Assembly (NCBI GenBank): GCA_964386865.1
Contig: CAYLUN010000124.1
Location: forward strand, 1-14,108
Source of the DNA: CAYLUN01 sp964386865
Lineage (GTDB): Bacteria > Verrucomicrobiota > Kiritimatiellia > RFP12 > UBA1067
Length of the DNA stretch: 14,108 nucleotides
Direction of reading: 5' to 3'
The notes beneath the pieces are model-generated. The model was not told the DNA's origin. It was given only the letters and a program-made list of their open reading frames with translations, and ran no database searches. Below are positions 1 to 8,501 of the stretch, piece after piece. The translations under genes were made by a program, and so were the position numbers. Position 1 is the first letter of the stretch. Each line of letters begins with the position of its first letter.

Positions 1-3000
1 CATTTGGCACGCTCCTCTCATCCTTGCCCAGGTCTGAAGTACTATAATTCCAGAACCAAGGGGCATTTCTTACTTCATCATAATGAAAACCTGTTAGGCC
101 AATAAAATCATATTTGTTCACGCCGCTATTCTTCAAGAAAGAACCAACATTGGCTCCACCCTCTTCCCCAATCGGGTCCCTATTCACCCACCGCCCCAGC
201 TCCGGGTGGTAGAAGCGGTAGCCGTAGTAGTACAGCCCCGTCTCCTCATCGAGATACTTTGTCGAGAACCAGTAGGCGAACCCGCCGGACAGCGGGCCGG
301 ACAGCGCGTCGGTGTTGCCGAAGGCGTCGAACTCGCGTCGGGCGGCGACACCGCCGGTCGCGTCGAGGTAGGCCGTGATGTTGCCGTTGGCGTCGTAAGT
401 CGGGTAATAGGTGGCGATGGTTGGAGAGGTTCCAGGTTCACAGTTCACGGTTGTGACGGCCAGCAGCCCGCCGACCCCGCCCGCGCCTTGCAGCGTGCCG
501 CTGAGGTCGAGACCCCAGGTGTAGTAATTGGTGCTGACCTCCGAACTCTGAACGCTGACCTCTCTGATGACGTTCCAGCCGTCGTAGAGGAAAGAGGCTG
601 TAGACTGTAGGCTGTAGGCTGTAGAGGGAGACGCGCGGGTGTAGACCTCCTTGCGGATGCGGCGGGACTGGTGGTCGTAGGTGTTCGCCACGCGCAGGAC
701 GTTGTTGGAGATCGCGGCGGTCATGCGGTTCTCGGCGTCCCACATGTAGGCCCAAGGGCCGTACGAGGTCATGTTGCCGTCCAAATCGTAGGTGGGCGCG
801 ACGGCCGCGTCACCAGCCACCTCCGTGTACTGGTTCAGGGCGTTCGCGGCGTAGTAGAAATTCTCGCTCGTCATCGAGTTCAACACCTTTCTGTTCCCGA
901 TGGGGTCGTAGGCGTAATAATGGTCGTACTGCCAGCCAAGTTCGTACTCCGCGATCACTTCTGAGCGCTCATTGTAACCGAAGACGTTGTAGCGCGTCGA
1001 GCTTGTGAAGTCGTCGGCCCGGGCCGTGCGGCGGCCGAGGGCGTCGTTCTCGTAGGCGTGCGAGGAGACGGGCGTGCCGTTCCAGAAGTTGGAGACGGCG
1101 GAGACCAGGTCGCGGGCGGGTTCGTAGGCGAAGGCGCGGGAGACGGGGGGCAGGAGTGTCGAGTTACCATCCGAAAATCCCCCGACCTCCTTGACCGCAT
1201 CGCCCCCCTCAACGTATCCGTAGCCGAAGTTGAACCAGATGTCCGTCGACCAGTCGTACTCCCGGAGCCGCGACGAACCGACCCCTGACAGTCTTCCGCA
1301 GGCGTCATACCCGTAGCTGGTCGCGAATTCGTACGGGCCACTCACAAGCCAGGCATCGCCGTAAACCATGTTGTTGACGCCTGTGGCTTGGGGCCTTCCG
1401 TTTGCGTAGTATGAACGCTTGAGCGTGTCCCTGTTGTGGGACTCGGCAACGAGGTCGGGGCCGGCGTGCGTGAAGAGGTTGGTGGAGGCGGATGTGGCGG
1501 CCGAGACCAGGCGACCGAGGCGGTCGTAGTAGTATGACACGTCCGGCGTCGCGTCGGAATAGGCGGTGTTGGTGAGTTGGCCGAGCAGGTCGTAGGCGAA
1601 CGTTGAGGTGACTCCGCGCGCCCACGTGCGGGTCTTGAGCCGTCCGAGCGCGTCATACGTATACGAGGGTCCCATGCCGTCGGCGTAGACCTTGCTCGTG
1701 AGCAGCCCGGTCAGCGGATCGTAATTCCAGCGGGTCACGTCGAGGGAGGAGTTAGGAGTTAGGAGGGAGGAGTTGGCCACCGTCGAGAAGTCGAACGACG
1801 CGTCGCGGGTGGTGGCCATGGCGGTCATGCGGCCGGCGGTGTCGTAGGCGTAGGCGACGGGGTAGGCCGCGCCCCAGGCCGCGACGACGTTGCCCAAGGG
1901 GTCGTACGCGGTGTGCGTGACCTGGCCGAGGGCGTCGGTGACGGAGGTGCGGCGGCCCTGCGCGTCGTAGGCGTAGGAGGTGCGGTTGCCGGCGGCGTCC
2001 TGCGTGTAATCCGCCTGCCCGAGGGCGTTGTAGTGGGTGACGGTGGTGTTGCCGCGTCCGTCGGTGCGGGACCTGACACGGCCGAAACCGTCGTACGCGA
2101 ACGTGTTTGTGACGCCGGCCGGCGTGACTTCGAGGACGGCCCGTCCGGCGACGCTCTTCGTGACGGCGGCAAACGCCGAGTCGGGCGCGTCGGTGACCCG
2201 CCACGCCGCCGCGGCCGGGGCGTCCGTGTACGCTCGCGAGCGCGTCTCGCCGCCGCGCGCGTCGACGGACACGGTCTCGGCCGTCAGCAGGGCCCCGTCC
2301 GGGACGCCGCGCACGCCGCTGGCGGGCGCGGGCCGGCCGATCAGCCGTTCCCGCGTCTGCGACGTCAGCATGGGGCTGTCTAGGTTGTACACGCCCCACG
2401 CGCGCGTCTCCGTGACGCGCCACCAGTCCCCTTCCGAGAAGGCGTACCGGGTGTCGTTCGAGACGACGCGGTCGGCGCCGGCGAAACCGGTCAGGCCGTC
2501 CATGTCGGCGTCGACCGCCGTCAAAACGGCGTTCCCGAGTTCGTCGTACCCGTACAGGACGCCGGGGGCGCCGGCGCGCTCCGAGCGGCTCAACCTGCGC
2601 CGGTCGTCGTACTGGCTGACCGTCACGCCCAAGGGGTTGCTGACGGAGGAGACGCGCCCGAGGAAGTCGTAGACGGTCTCGGACACCGTGCGCGCGGGCG
2701 TGTCGGAGGATTCGGCCGTCACGGTCTCGACCCTGCGCCCGTCCGCCGTCCACGCGGCGGCGCGCGTCTCGCGCGTCCACCTGGGCCCGCCGGACGCGGC
2801 GTCGCCCCACAACCGCTCGGTGACCGAATCGCCCCCCTGGGTACGCGAGACGCGCGAGGTCACGCCGCAGGAGGAGGTCTCCTCGACCTCGCGCCCGCCC
2901 TCGTAGTAGCGGCGGGAAACGGTCGCGACGCCGAGTTCGTTCGTGGTGACGCGGTAGTTGCCGGTGCCGTACGGATAGGCCGTGACCGTGGCGAGGTGCG

Positions 3001-6000
3001 CGTAGGCCGGATCTTCGTTGCCTGTGGCGGCCACGTAGACTTCGGCCACGCTGCGTATCTCGCGGCCGAGCGCGTCAAAGAAGGTCTCCGTGACGGGATA
3101 CCGCCCTTCCGCGCCCTCCAGCGCCGCGAGCGAGGTTTCGTCCGACCTGGACCAAAGCCCGTCGGCCGAGGCGCCGACGTCCCGCGCGCGGCCGTCCCGG
3201 CCGACCGCGGACTCCAGCCGGCAGCAGCCCCAGCCGTTTGACGCGGAGGTCCCGTCCGGATAGAACGTGTTCACCAGCCTGCCCTTGCCGTCATACGCGT
3301 ATGTCTCGCACGAGAGCACGGCGTTCGACGCGCCGCCCAGGAAGAGGCGGGTCTCGCGGCGGAGCGCGCGGCCGGAGAAGGCGTCGAGGGTCTCGACCTC
3401 GAACGTGCTCTTCATGGGCACGCCGTCCGCATAGTCCGGCGTCCCCGTCCATGAGGTGACCTCGACCTGGTCGTCGGTCCCGTCGGCGTCCGTGTCGTCG
3501 GGCGCGTACTGCCACTGAGTCTGCCGGGTGAGGGCGCCCTCCCGCCGCGTTTCCGACAGCGGCCGGCCGCGGAGGAGCGGGGGCGCCGCGCCGCCGGACG
3601 ACAGGTTCGTCGCGCTCGCGTAAGACAGGGTCTCGGTGAAATCGGCCGCGGCCTGCCTGGCCATCGACGGGGAGTCCGCCCTGGACACCTTGTGCCGGAC
3701 GCAGGCGAAGCCGTCGGGCCCCTGCTCGGTGCCGTAGGTATGCCACTCACGGGCGACTGTCGCGCTCTCCCAAGCCCCCATGACGTAGGCCGTGACCGTG
3801 CGGTCGCCGTCGCCCGCGCCGCCCTCCGGGCGGGCCCGGTCGTACTGGGTCTCCGTGACTTTGCACCGTCCGGGCCGGCAGGCGCGGAAAACCGGGGCGG
3901 TGACGGACAGCGCGTTCGTCACGAGGCTCGGGGCGGGCCCGCCGTCCAGGGAGACGGCCTTGAGCGTCTCGCGCCCGTAGGCGTCATACTGGCGGTACTC
4001 CCAGAACCCGTCGAACGCGCGGTGCTTGAAGCGGGGGCGGCCGTTGAGGGCCGGCTTCTCGTCGTTTCTCCAGTAGGCCATGGCGCACTCGCGCCAGACG
4101 CCGGCGGCCCCGTCCCACTCGGCGCTCACGGTTTCGCGCTCCACCGCCGCCCGCCCCGCCCCGATCTTTTCCGTGCGGGAGGCGGTGCCGGCGAGCACGC
4201 GCCCGCCCGAGTCGACGGTCAGGTTCGTCACCGTGGCCCATCTCTTCCCCCCCGACGCGTCTTCCGACCGGCCGAAAACGGAGCGCCGGCCGGTCAGCAG
4301 GTCGGTCCTGCTCCACGCGCCGCCGGCGTATTCGTAGCGGGCGTCGGCGGGCGTGAGGCTTCCCTCGCGCTTGGTGAACCGCACCTTCGCGGCGTCGCCG
4401 CCCTCGTTGACAATCGTCCACGTGTGGGCCACCGGCCCACCCACCTGGTTCCGAACGGTGACCAGGACGCCCGCGTCGCCCGAGGCGGAGTAGGGCTCCA
4501 CGCCCACGTCCCGGCCGTTGCGGGCGGAACTGTAGGCCCGCTCGACGCCGCCGCCGGGCCACATGTTCGTGAGGACGGACCCGTTGCCCGCCACCGCGAA
4601 GAGCGCGGGCGAGACCGGAACGGAGCTGGTCTGGACGTTGAGATACAGCATTCCGGAGAGCGTGCCGTAGGCGGGTTTGCCGAGGGGCACGCGGAAATGG
4701 AAATATCCGGAAGCGTTCTGCCACTCGCCCTCGTCCGCCCCGCAGGCCCCCGACGCGCAGGAGCCCCCGCACTCGCCTCGGCAGGAGCCCTCGTCCCCGC
4801 CGCCGAAGGCGGTCTGCCCCGACCAGACGCTGTCGCACGGCGCCTCGGTCACATAGTCGTCGGCCGGCGCGGCGGGGCAGCTGCCCGCGTTCACCCTGCC
4901 GATCAGGCGCCCGCAGAACCGTATCTCGAATTCGACCGACCCTCCGCCCGCGTCCGGATAATAATAAGGGCTTTCCGGATACACGCTCAGCTGCTGGAAC
5001 CCCTGGCAGGCGCCCGCCGCCCCGAAATCCAGAGAGCAGCCCGCGCACACGTTCGGCGTGAAGTTCGAGACCGCGGCGTACCCGCCGACCCGCATGCCCT
5101 CGCGCATGCACTCGTCGTAATACCAGTCGAAGACGCAGCCCGAGTAATCCGCGGCCTGCGTCTCTCGGAGATGTATGCACGACGCGGTGGGGTCGACGTA
5201 ATAGGCCGTGAGCGGCCCCAACCGGGCCGATCCGGCCTCCGAAGGCACCTCGAACGTCCCCGAGTCAACGCCGCCGAGGGCGGCCCGGTACAGGGCGGCC
5301 TCAGGCACCTGGTCGGCGCCGCCGTACGACGCGTCAAACGGCCGCCCGTCCCAGCTGACGGAGAAACCGACCGGGGTCGCGGCGGACAGCGGGCCGCGGA
5401 CGACGGCCGGCCCGCCCGGCGTGTCCTCCACCGGCGTGTCGGACGTGAAGGAGACCGAGGGCGCCCAGCCGATCAGGTAGAGCGGGGTGTCCAGGCTGAC
5501 GCGCCCCCCGCGCGCCGCGAAAGCCCCCGGCTCCAGCCGGAGGCGCACGGTCAGCGCCGAACCGCCCGCCGGGACGGGCAGCGGTATGGCGCCCCCGTCG
5601 ACCGCGAACGGCTGCGGGACCACGGGTTCCTGGCCTTGTATCTCCCACCCCAGGAGCAGCCCGGACGCACCGAGGTCGAACGAGCCGGCGCGTCCGCCGC
5701 TGTCGGCCGCTATGAAGAACTGGCGGGGCCAGACCTCGTCCTGACCGATGTTGAAGGTCCGCTCATATACGGCGAAACCGTCATTCGTCCCGAGCGCCGG
5801 GTAAACGACGAACGGCTCCGTCAGCTTCCATATCATGAAATCGCCGGCCTCCGGCAGCGTCACGCTTGACGTTCCGACATGCTCCGCCCCGGATGAGCAG
5901 AAGGCGCGGACCTGCGCGTTCAGCTGCACCGATGAATAGGCCCCCGTCACGGTGACTGACAGTCCCATCGTCTCGCTCGAGCAGATGACGCCGTTCTCCG

Positions 6001-8233
6001 TCCACACGGCCACGCTGTAATTGGTGGCGTCCGGCAAGGGCGTCCAGCAGACAGTCGATCCTGAACGTGAGGAGGCCGTCCAGGAAACCACGAACGACGG
6101 GTCCGTCCCCATGGCGAACTCGGCCGCGTTGTCGGTTCCGTCCCCGTCGTAATCGCCGCGGATCTCGCCGGCCAGGTTCGTGCCACCGAACCAGGCGGAC
6201 TCCCACCAGTCCGGCAGCCCGTCCCCGTCCCCGTCGGGATCGTACGAGTTGGGGCCGCGGCCGGCCCGGGCCTCCCACAGGTCGGTGACGCCGTCGCCGT
6301 CCGTGTCCCAGAGGCGCGGATTTGTCCATATCGCGGACTCCTCGACGTTCGAGAGCCAGTCCCCGTCGATGTCCTCGTCCGCGTCCGCGTGAAGCGGGTC
6401 AAAACCGAACGTGCTCTCCCATTCGTCGCCCATCCCGTCGTTGTCGTCGTCGGCGTCCTCCTCCAGCGGCGGGACGCTGGTCGACGGCACCTCGAATCTC
6501 ATCGTGTCGGGCCTGCCGTCGCTGTCGCTGTCCGCGCTGGCGGACGGGTCGAAGGGGAACGCGTCCGGGCCTGCGGCGATCCAACCCGAGCGATTGTCAG
6601 GATAGTCAAGATCACGGGGCCCGTCCGGATCGAGCGGGCCGTCGCTCGCCCAGTCGTTGTCGGTGTCGGGGTCGTTCGGGTCGGTCTGGAGGACGACCTC
6701 CTCCGCGTTGGAGAGCCCGTCGCCGTCCGTGTCCGCATAGCCGGGGTCGGTTGCCGCCAACATTTCGTCATAATTCGAAACGCCGTCGCAGTCCGGATCG
6801 CCGTACTGGTCCGCGGCCTTCGGGTCCAGACAAGGGTGCTGGATCTCCCATGCGTCCGGCATACCGTCGTCATCGTCGTCCGCGTCCTCGACCAGCGGCG
6901 GCACGCTTGTCGACTGCACCCCGGCGGCCAACTCGTCGGGGTCGCCGTCGCCGTCCGTGTCGAGCGAGCCGGCTGGGTCGAGCGGGAACGGGTCCGCGCC
7001 GTCGTCCGCGCCGTCGTCGTCCGTGTCCGCGTCCGCCGGGTCTGTCCCGTCCCCCACCTCCGCCCCGTCGCACTGGCCGTCGTGGTCGCTGTCGGGATCG
7101 GTGGGGTCGGTGACCCCCTGCGGCATCGCGGCGGAACAGCGCTCCGTCCCCGCCAGGAGCGCGGCCGGTGAAAGAGCCCTGAATTCGTTCGTCTGCCCGT
7201 CCTCGAACGCCCCCCAGCCGACCACGCGCCCGTCGGCCGTGGCCGCGAGCGCGTGGAAGCGGCCGCAGGCGACCGCGACGACGTTGGACAGGCCAGGCGG
7301 GGCGTCGCACTGGCCGCACCAGTTCTCGCCCCAGCACGCGACCGTCCCGTCCGCCATCAGCGCCACCGTGAAGTCCCACCCGGCCGCGACGGCCAGGGCC
7401 GGGCCGGGGGTCAGCTCCGCGGGAACGTCGGCGGCGCCCCAGCGGACCACCGCGCCCGACTCCGTCAAGGCCGCCACGTGGGCGCAGCCGGCGGCGATCA
7501 TCGCGATCGCGGGAAGCGGGTCGGGCACGCCGCACTGCCCGGCGTAATCGGCGCCCCAGCAGGCGACGGTCCCGTCCGCGCATAGGGCGGCCGAAAACTC
7601 GTAGCCGCCGGAAACCGCCGCCACATTCGTTAGGCCGTACGGCACGTCGCACTGGCCGTAGTTGTTCAGGCCCCACGCCGCCACGGTCCCGTCAGGCCGC
7701 ACCGCGAGCGTGTGGGCGATACCGGCCGCGATGGCCGTGAAGCCCGTCTCCCCGTACGGCACGTCGCACTGGCCGCAGGAGTCGTCGCCCCAGCAGAGCG
7801 CGGTGCCGCCGGCCGTCAGCGCCGCCATGTAGTTGCATCCGCCGCTCAGCGCGGCCAGCGCCGTCAGGCCGAAGTCGGGCGCCGCGACGTAAGGCCCCGG
7901 CCCGGTCTCCAGCGCGCCCCAGCGGACGAGCCGCCCGACCGCCTCCTCGGCGTCGGTCAGACCGTCGCCGTCCGTGTCCTGCGAGCCCGGGTCTGTGCCG
8001 ATGCCGAACGCGGACTCGTCGCCGTTGCTCAGGCCGTCGCCGTCGGGGTCTTCGGACTCCGCGGCGGAAGCGGCAAGCCCGTAATAAATTTCCCACCCGT
8101 CGTCCATCCCGTCGCTGTCGGCGTCGACGTTGCTGAACCCCTGGAACTGCCCCGGCAGCCACAGGGCCAGCAGGAGGACGACGCAGAGCGCGACCGCGAT
8201 GCGGACCGCGAGGAAACCGTTCGCCTTGAGCAT
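1..8233 (-). CDS. Giant RHS/YD-repeat protein with TSP3 and RCC1 modules, C-terminus beyond the left edge
   Basis: Open from an ATG at 8233 to the window edge, at least 2,744 residues; the frame is in register at every point I checked. Seen, in order: hydrophobic N-terminus (about 7-27, VALCVVLLLALWLPG); TSP3-like calcium repeats (35-98); RCC1-like repeats (100-367, repeated CWG...GQCD and GG..H..AL); a second long TSP3 block (373-714); a fibronectin-like stretch (715-790); a Cys-rich region (about 1018-1165); and many YD repeats (YDAYGR, YDALGR, YDGFGR, YDPLGN) ending in the RHS core signature HPELGRWVNRDPIGEE (about 2672-2688). Known: RHS cores form a shell around a variable C-terminal polypeptide, often a toxin. 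Inferred: exported or surface-displayed, with the tip largely outside the window. No immunity gene can be judged from here. The start is supported by GGAAGG seven bases upstream. The RHS assignment is secure; toxin function is not shown. Confidence 0.95.
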   Translation of the reverse strand, partial: MLKANGFLAVRIAVALCVVLLLALWLPGQFQGFSNVDADSDGMDDGWEIYYGLAASAAESEDPDGDGLSNGDESAFGIGTDPGSQDTDGDGLTDAEEAVGRLVRWGALETGPGPYVAAPDFGLTALAALSGGCNYMAALTAGGTALCWGDDSCGQCDVPYGETGFTAIAAGIAHTLAVRPDGTVAAWGLNNYGQCDVPYGLTNVAAVSGGYEFSAALCADGTVACWGADYAGQCGVPDPLPAIAMIAAGCAHVAALTESGAVVRWGAADVPAELTPGPALAVAAGWDFTVALMADGTVACWGENWCGQCDAPPGLSNVVAVACGRFHALAATADGRVVGWGAFEDGQTNEFRALSPAALLAGTERCSAAMPQGVTDPTDPDSDHDGQCDGAEVGDGTDPADADTDDDGADDGADPFPLDPAGSLDTDGDGDPDELAAGVQSTSVPPLVEDADDDDDGMPDAWEIQHPCLDPKAADQYGDPDCDGVSNYDEMLAATDPGYADTDGDGLSNAEEVVLQTDPNDPDTDNDWASDGPLDPDGPRDLDYPDNRSGWIAAGPDAFPFDPSASADSDSDGRPDTMRFEVPSTSVPPLEEDADDDNDGMGDEWESTFGFDPLHADADEDIDGDWLSNVEESAIWTNPRLWDTDGDGVTDLWEARAGRGPNSYDPDGDGDGLPDWWESAWFGGTNLAGEIRGDYDGDGTDNAAEFAMGTDPSFVVSWTASSRSGSTVCWTPLPDATNYSVAVWTENGVICSSETMGLSVTVTGAYSSVQLNAQVRAFCSSGAEHVGTSSVTLPEAGDFMIWKLTEPFVVYPALGTNDGFAVYERTFNIGQDEVWPRQFFIAADSGGRAGSFDLGASGLLLGWEIQGQEPVVPQPFAVDGGAIPLPVPAGGSALTVRLRLEPGAFAARGGRVSLDTPLYLIGWAPSVSFTSDTPVEDTPGGPAVVRGPLSAATPVGFSVSWDGRPFDASYGGADQVPEAALYRAALGGVDSGTFEVPSEAGSARLGPLTAYYVDPTASCIHLRETQAADYSGCVFDWYYDECMREGMRVGGYAAVSNFTPNVCAGCSLDFGAAGACQGFQQLSVYPESPYYYPDAGGGSVEFEIRFCGRLIGRVNAGSCPAAPADDYVTEAPCDSVWSGQTAFGGGDEGSCRGECGGSCASGACGADEGEWQNASGYFHFRVPLGKPAYGTLSGMLYLNVQTSSVPVSPALFAVAGNGSVLTNMWPGGGVERAYSSARNGRDVGVEPYSASGDAGVLVTVRNQVGGPVAHTWTIVNEGGDAAKVRFTKREGSLTPADARYEYAGGAWSRTDLLTGRRSVFGRSEDASGGKRWATVTNLTVDSGGRVLAGTASRTEKIGAGRAAVERETVSAEWDGAAGVWRECAMAYWRNDEKPALNGRPRFKHRAFDGFWEYRQYDAYGRETLKAVSLDGGPAPSLVTNALSVTAPVFRACRPGRCKVTETQYDRARPEGGAGDGDRTVTAYVMGAWESATVAREWHTYGTEQGPDGFACVRHKVSRADSPSMARQAAADFTETLSYASATNLSSGGAAPPLLRGRPLSETRREGALTRQTQWQYAPDDTDADGTDDQVEVTSWTGTPDYADGVPMKSTFEVETLDAFSGRALRRETRLFLGGASNAVLSCETYAYDGKGRLVNTFYPDGTSASNGWGCCRLESAVGRDGRARDVGASADGLWSRSDETSLAALEGAEGRYPVTETFFDALGREIRSVAEVYVAATGNEDPAYAHLATVTAYPYGTGNYRVTTNELGVATVSRRYYEGGREVEETSSCGVTSRVSRTQGGDSVTERLWGDAASGGPRWTRETRAAAWTADGRRVETVTAESSDTPARTVSETVYDFLGRVSSVSNPLGVTVSQYDDRRRLSRSERAGAPGVLYGYDELGNAVLTAVDADMDGLTGFAGADRVVSNDTRYAFSEGDWWRVTETRAWGVYNLDSPMLTSQTRERLIGRPAPASGVRGVPDGALLTAETVSVDARGGETRSRAYTDAPAAAAWRVTDAPDSAFAAVTKSVAGRAVLEVTPAGVTNTFAYDGFGRVRSRTDGRGNTTVTHYNALGQADYTQDAAGNRTSYAYDAQGRRTSVTDALGQVTHTAYDPLGNVVAAWGAAYPVAYAYDTAGRMTAMATTRDASFDFSTVANSSLLTPNSSLDVTRWNYDPLTGLLTSKVYADGMGPSYTYDALGRLKTRTWARGVTSTFAYDLLGQLTNTAYSDATPDVSYYYDRLGRLVSAATSASTNLFTHAGPDLVAESHNRDTLKRSYYANGRPQATGVNNMVYGDAWLVSGPYEFATSYGYDACGRLSGVGSSRLREYDWSTDIWFNFGYGYVEGGDAVKEVGGFSDGNSTLLPPVSRAFAYEPARDLVSAVSNFWNGTPVSSHAYENDALGRRTARADDFTSSTRYNVFGYNERSEVIAEYELGWQYDHYYAYDPIGNRKVLNSMTSENFYYAANALNQYTEVAGDAAVAPTYDLDGNMTSYGPWAYMWDAENRMTAAISNNVLRVANTYDHQSRRIRKEVYTRASPSTAYSLQSTASFLYDGWNVIREVSVQSSEVSTNYYTWGLDLSGTLQGAGGVGGLLAVTTVNCEPGTSPTIATYYPTYDANGNITAYLDATGGVAARREFDAFGNTDALSGPLSGGFAYWFSTKYLDEETGLYYYGYRFYHPELGRWVNRDPIGEEGGANVGSFLKNSGVNKYDFIGLTGFHYDEVRNAPWFWNYSTSDLGKDERSVPN
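424..451. repeat. Heptanucleotide tandem array 1 inside the RHS gene
   Basis: Four 7-bp units on the plus strand: GAGAGGT, TCCAGGT, TCACAGT, TCACGGT. It lies in frame in the RHS core and encodes VNCEPGTSP on the minus strand. The units are degenerate, but the 7-bp period is clear. Confidence 0.6.
533..560. repeat. Heptanucleotide tandem array 2 inside the RHS gene
   Basis: Four 7-bp units on the plus strand: GCTGACC, TCCGAAC, TCTGAAC, GCTGACC. It encodes SVQSSEVST in the RHS frame. The sequence differs from the neighbouring arrays, with the same period and unit number. Confidence 0.65.
597..624. repeat. Heptanucleotide tandem array 3 inside the RHS gene
   Basis: Four units on the plus strand: GCTGTAG, ACTGTAG, GCTGTAG, GCTGTAG. 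It is the cleanest of the arrays and encodes STAYSLQSTAS in the RHS frame, 36 bases from array 2. Confidence 0.85.
1742..1776. repeat. Heptanucleotide tandem array 4 inside the RHS gene
   Basis: Five units on the plus strand: GAGGGAG, GAGTTAG, GAGTTAG, GAGGGAG, GAGTTGG. It encodes NSSLLTPNSSL between two YD repeats of the RHS protein. The low-complexity peptide contrasts with the conserved repeats on either side. Confidence 0.85.
6090..7115 (-). other. Second, long TSP3-like block of the RHS protein
   Basis: Residues about 373-714 hold many acidic DxDxDG loops and GTDP or ATDP steps. A larger unit is duplicated inside it: STSVPPLVEDADDDDDGMPD and STSVPPLEEDADDDNDGMGD occur about 150 residues apart, each followed by a W-E-x2 segment. 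The block ends at AMGTDPSF. It probably acts as a calcium-stiffened stalk between the propeller and the RHS shell, which is an inference. Confidence 0.8.
7135..7935 (-). other. RCC1-like propeller region of the RHS protein
   Basis: Residues about 100-367 contain roughly six to seven repeats of about 40 residues. Each has a Gly-Gly or Ala-Gly step, a His or Phe plus Ala-Ala-Leu, then G-x-V-x-x-W-G and usually GQCD (for example VACWGADYAGQC and VACWGENWCGQC). This is the regulator of chromosome condensation (RCC1) repeat pattern, which folds as a beta-propeller. A partner-binding role outside the cell is inferred only. Confidence 0.85.
7945..8135 (-). other. First TSP3-like calcium-repeat block of the RHS protein
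   Basis: Residues about 35-98 carry DxDxDG loops (DADSDGMDDGWE, DPDGDGLSNGDE, DTDGDGLTDAEE) with a GTDP between them. This is the usual thrombospondin type-3-like spacing. The block directly follows the membrane or signal segment, so it would be the first part outside the cytoplasm. Calcium binding is inferred from the motif. Confidence 0.85.
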
Positions 8234-8239
8234 GGAGCG

Positions 8240-8245
8240 CCTTCC
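8240..8245 (-). promoter_or_regulatory. Ribosome binding site of the RHS gene
   Basis: GGAAGG lies seven bases before the ATG at 8233. It fixes the start immediately before the hydrophobic N-terminus. Confidence 0.6.
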
Positions 8246-8379
8246 GGCGGGGGCGCTCGGATCGCCTCTCTGGGGCGGATACGGGACGCCTCACCCTGCC
8301 ACACAGCGGGCCGGGGGCCGGGGCGGACGCCACACGATAATCCGCCTTTCCGGCACTCCACAACCCAATGTTGGCACCC

Positions 8380-8406
8380 ATTATGCGGGGGGGGTAGAAT
8401 AGTCAA
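8380..8406 (-). promoter_or_regulatory. Candidate RHS promoter with a G8/C8 tract in the spacer
   Basis: On the minus strand TTGACT (8401-8406) is followed by a 15-bp spacer and CATAAT (8380-8385), five of six matches to each consensus. The spacer contains eight consecutive C (plus-strand G at 8387-8394). A 15-bp spacer is shorter than the optimal 17, so gain of one or two bases would improve it. The rest of 8234-8501 between the two large genes shows no convincing gene or terminator. Confidence 0.45.
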
Positions 8407-8501
8407 GCGCGAATTTCAGTTCGATTCAGTCTGTCTCGCGTGTTTCTCGGCGTTCCGGCGCCCAGCGCTCGCCTTCAGGCTAAACCCGTACACGCTTCGT
8501 G

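Noticed and set aside
93..99. A GTTAGGC on the plus strand that could be another attC end
   Set aside because: On the coding strand it spells the conserved RHS D-F-I-G-L-T segment, and no partner arm was found. The match is a coincidence of codons.
3692..5869. A 725-codon open frame on the plus strand
   Set aside because: It is antisense to the RHS gene and made of Arg, Gly, Ala and Pro-rich sequence with no domain. It is a by-product of GC-rich codon use in the real frame.
8440..8500. Possible terminator after the oxidoreductase gene
   Set aside because: Only short GC-rich arms (for example CACG/CGTG) and no T-run; not convincing.
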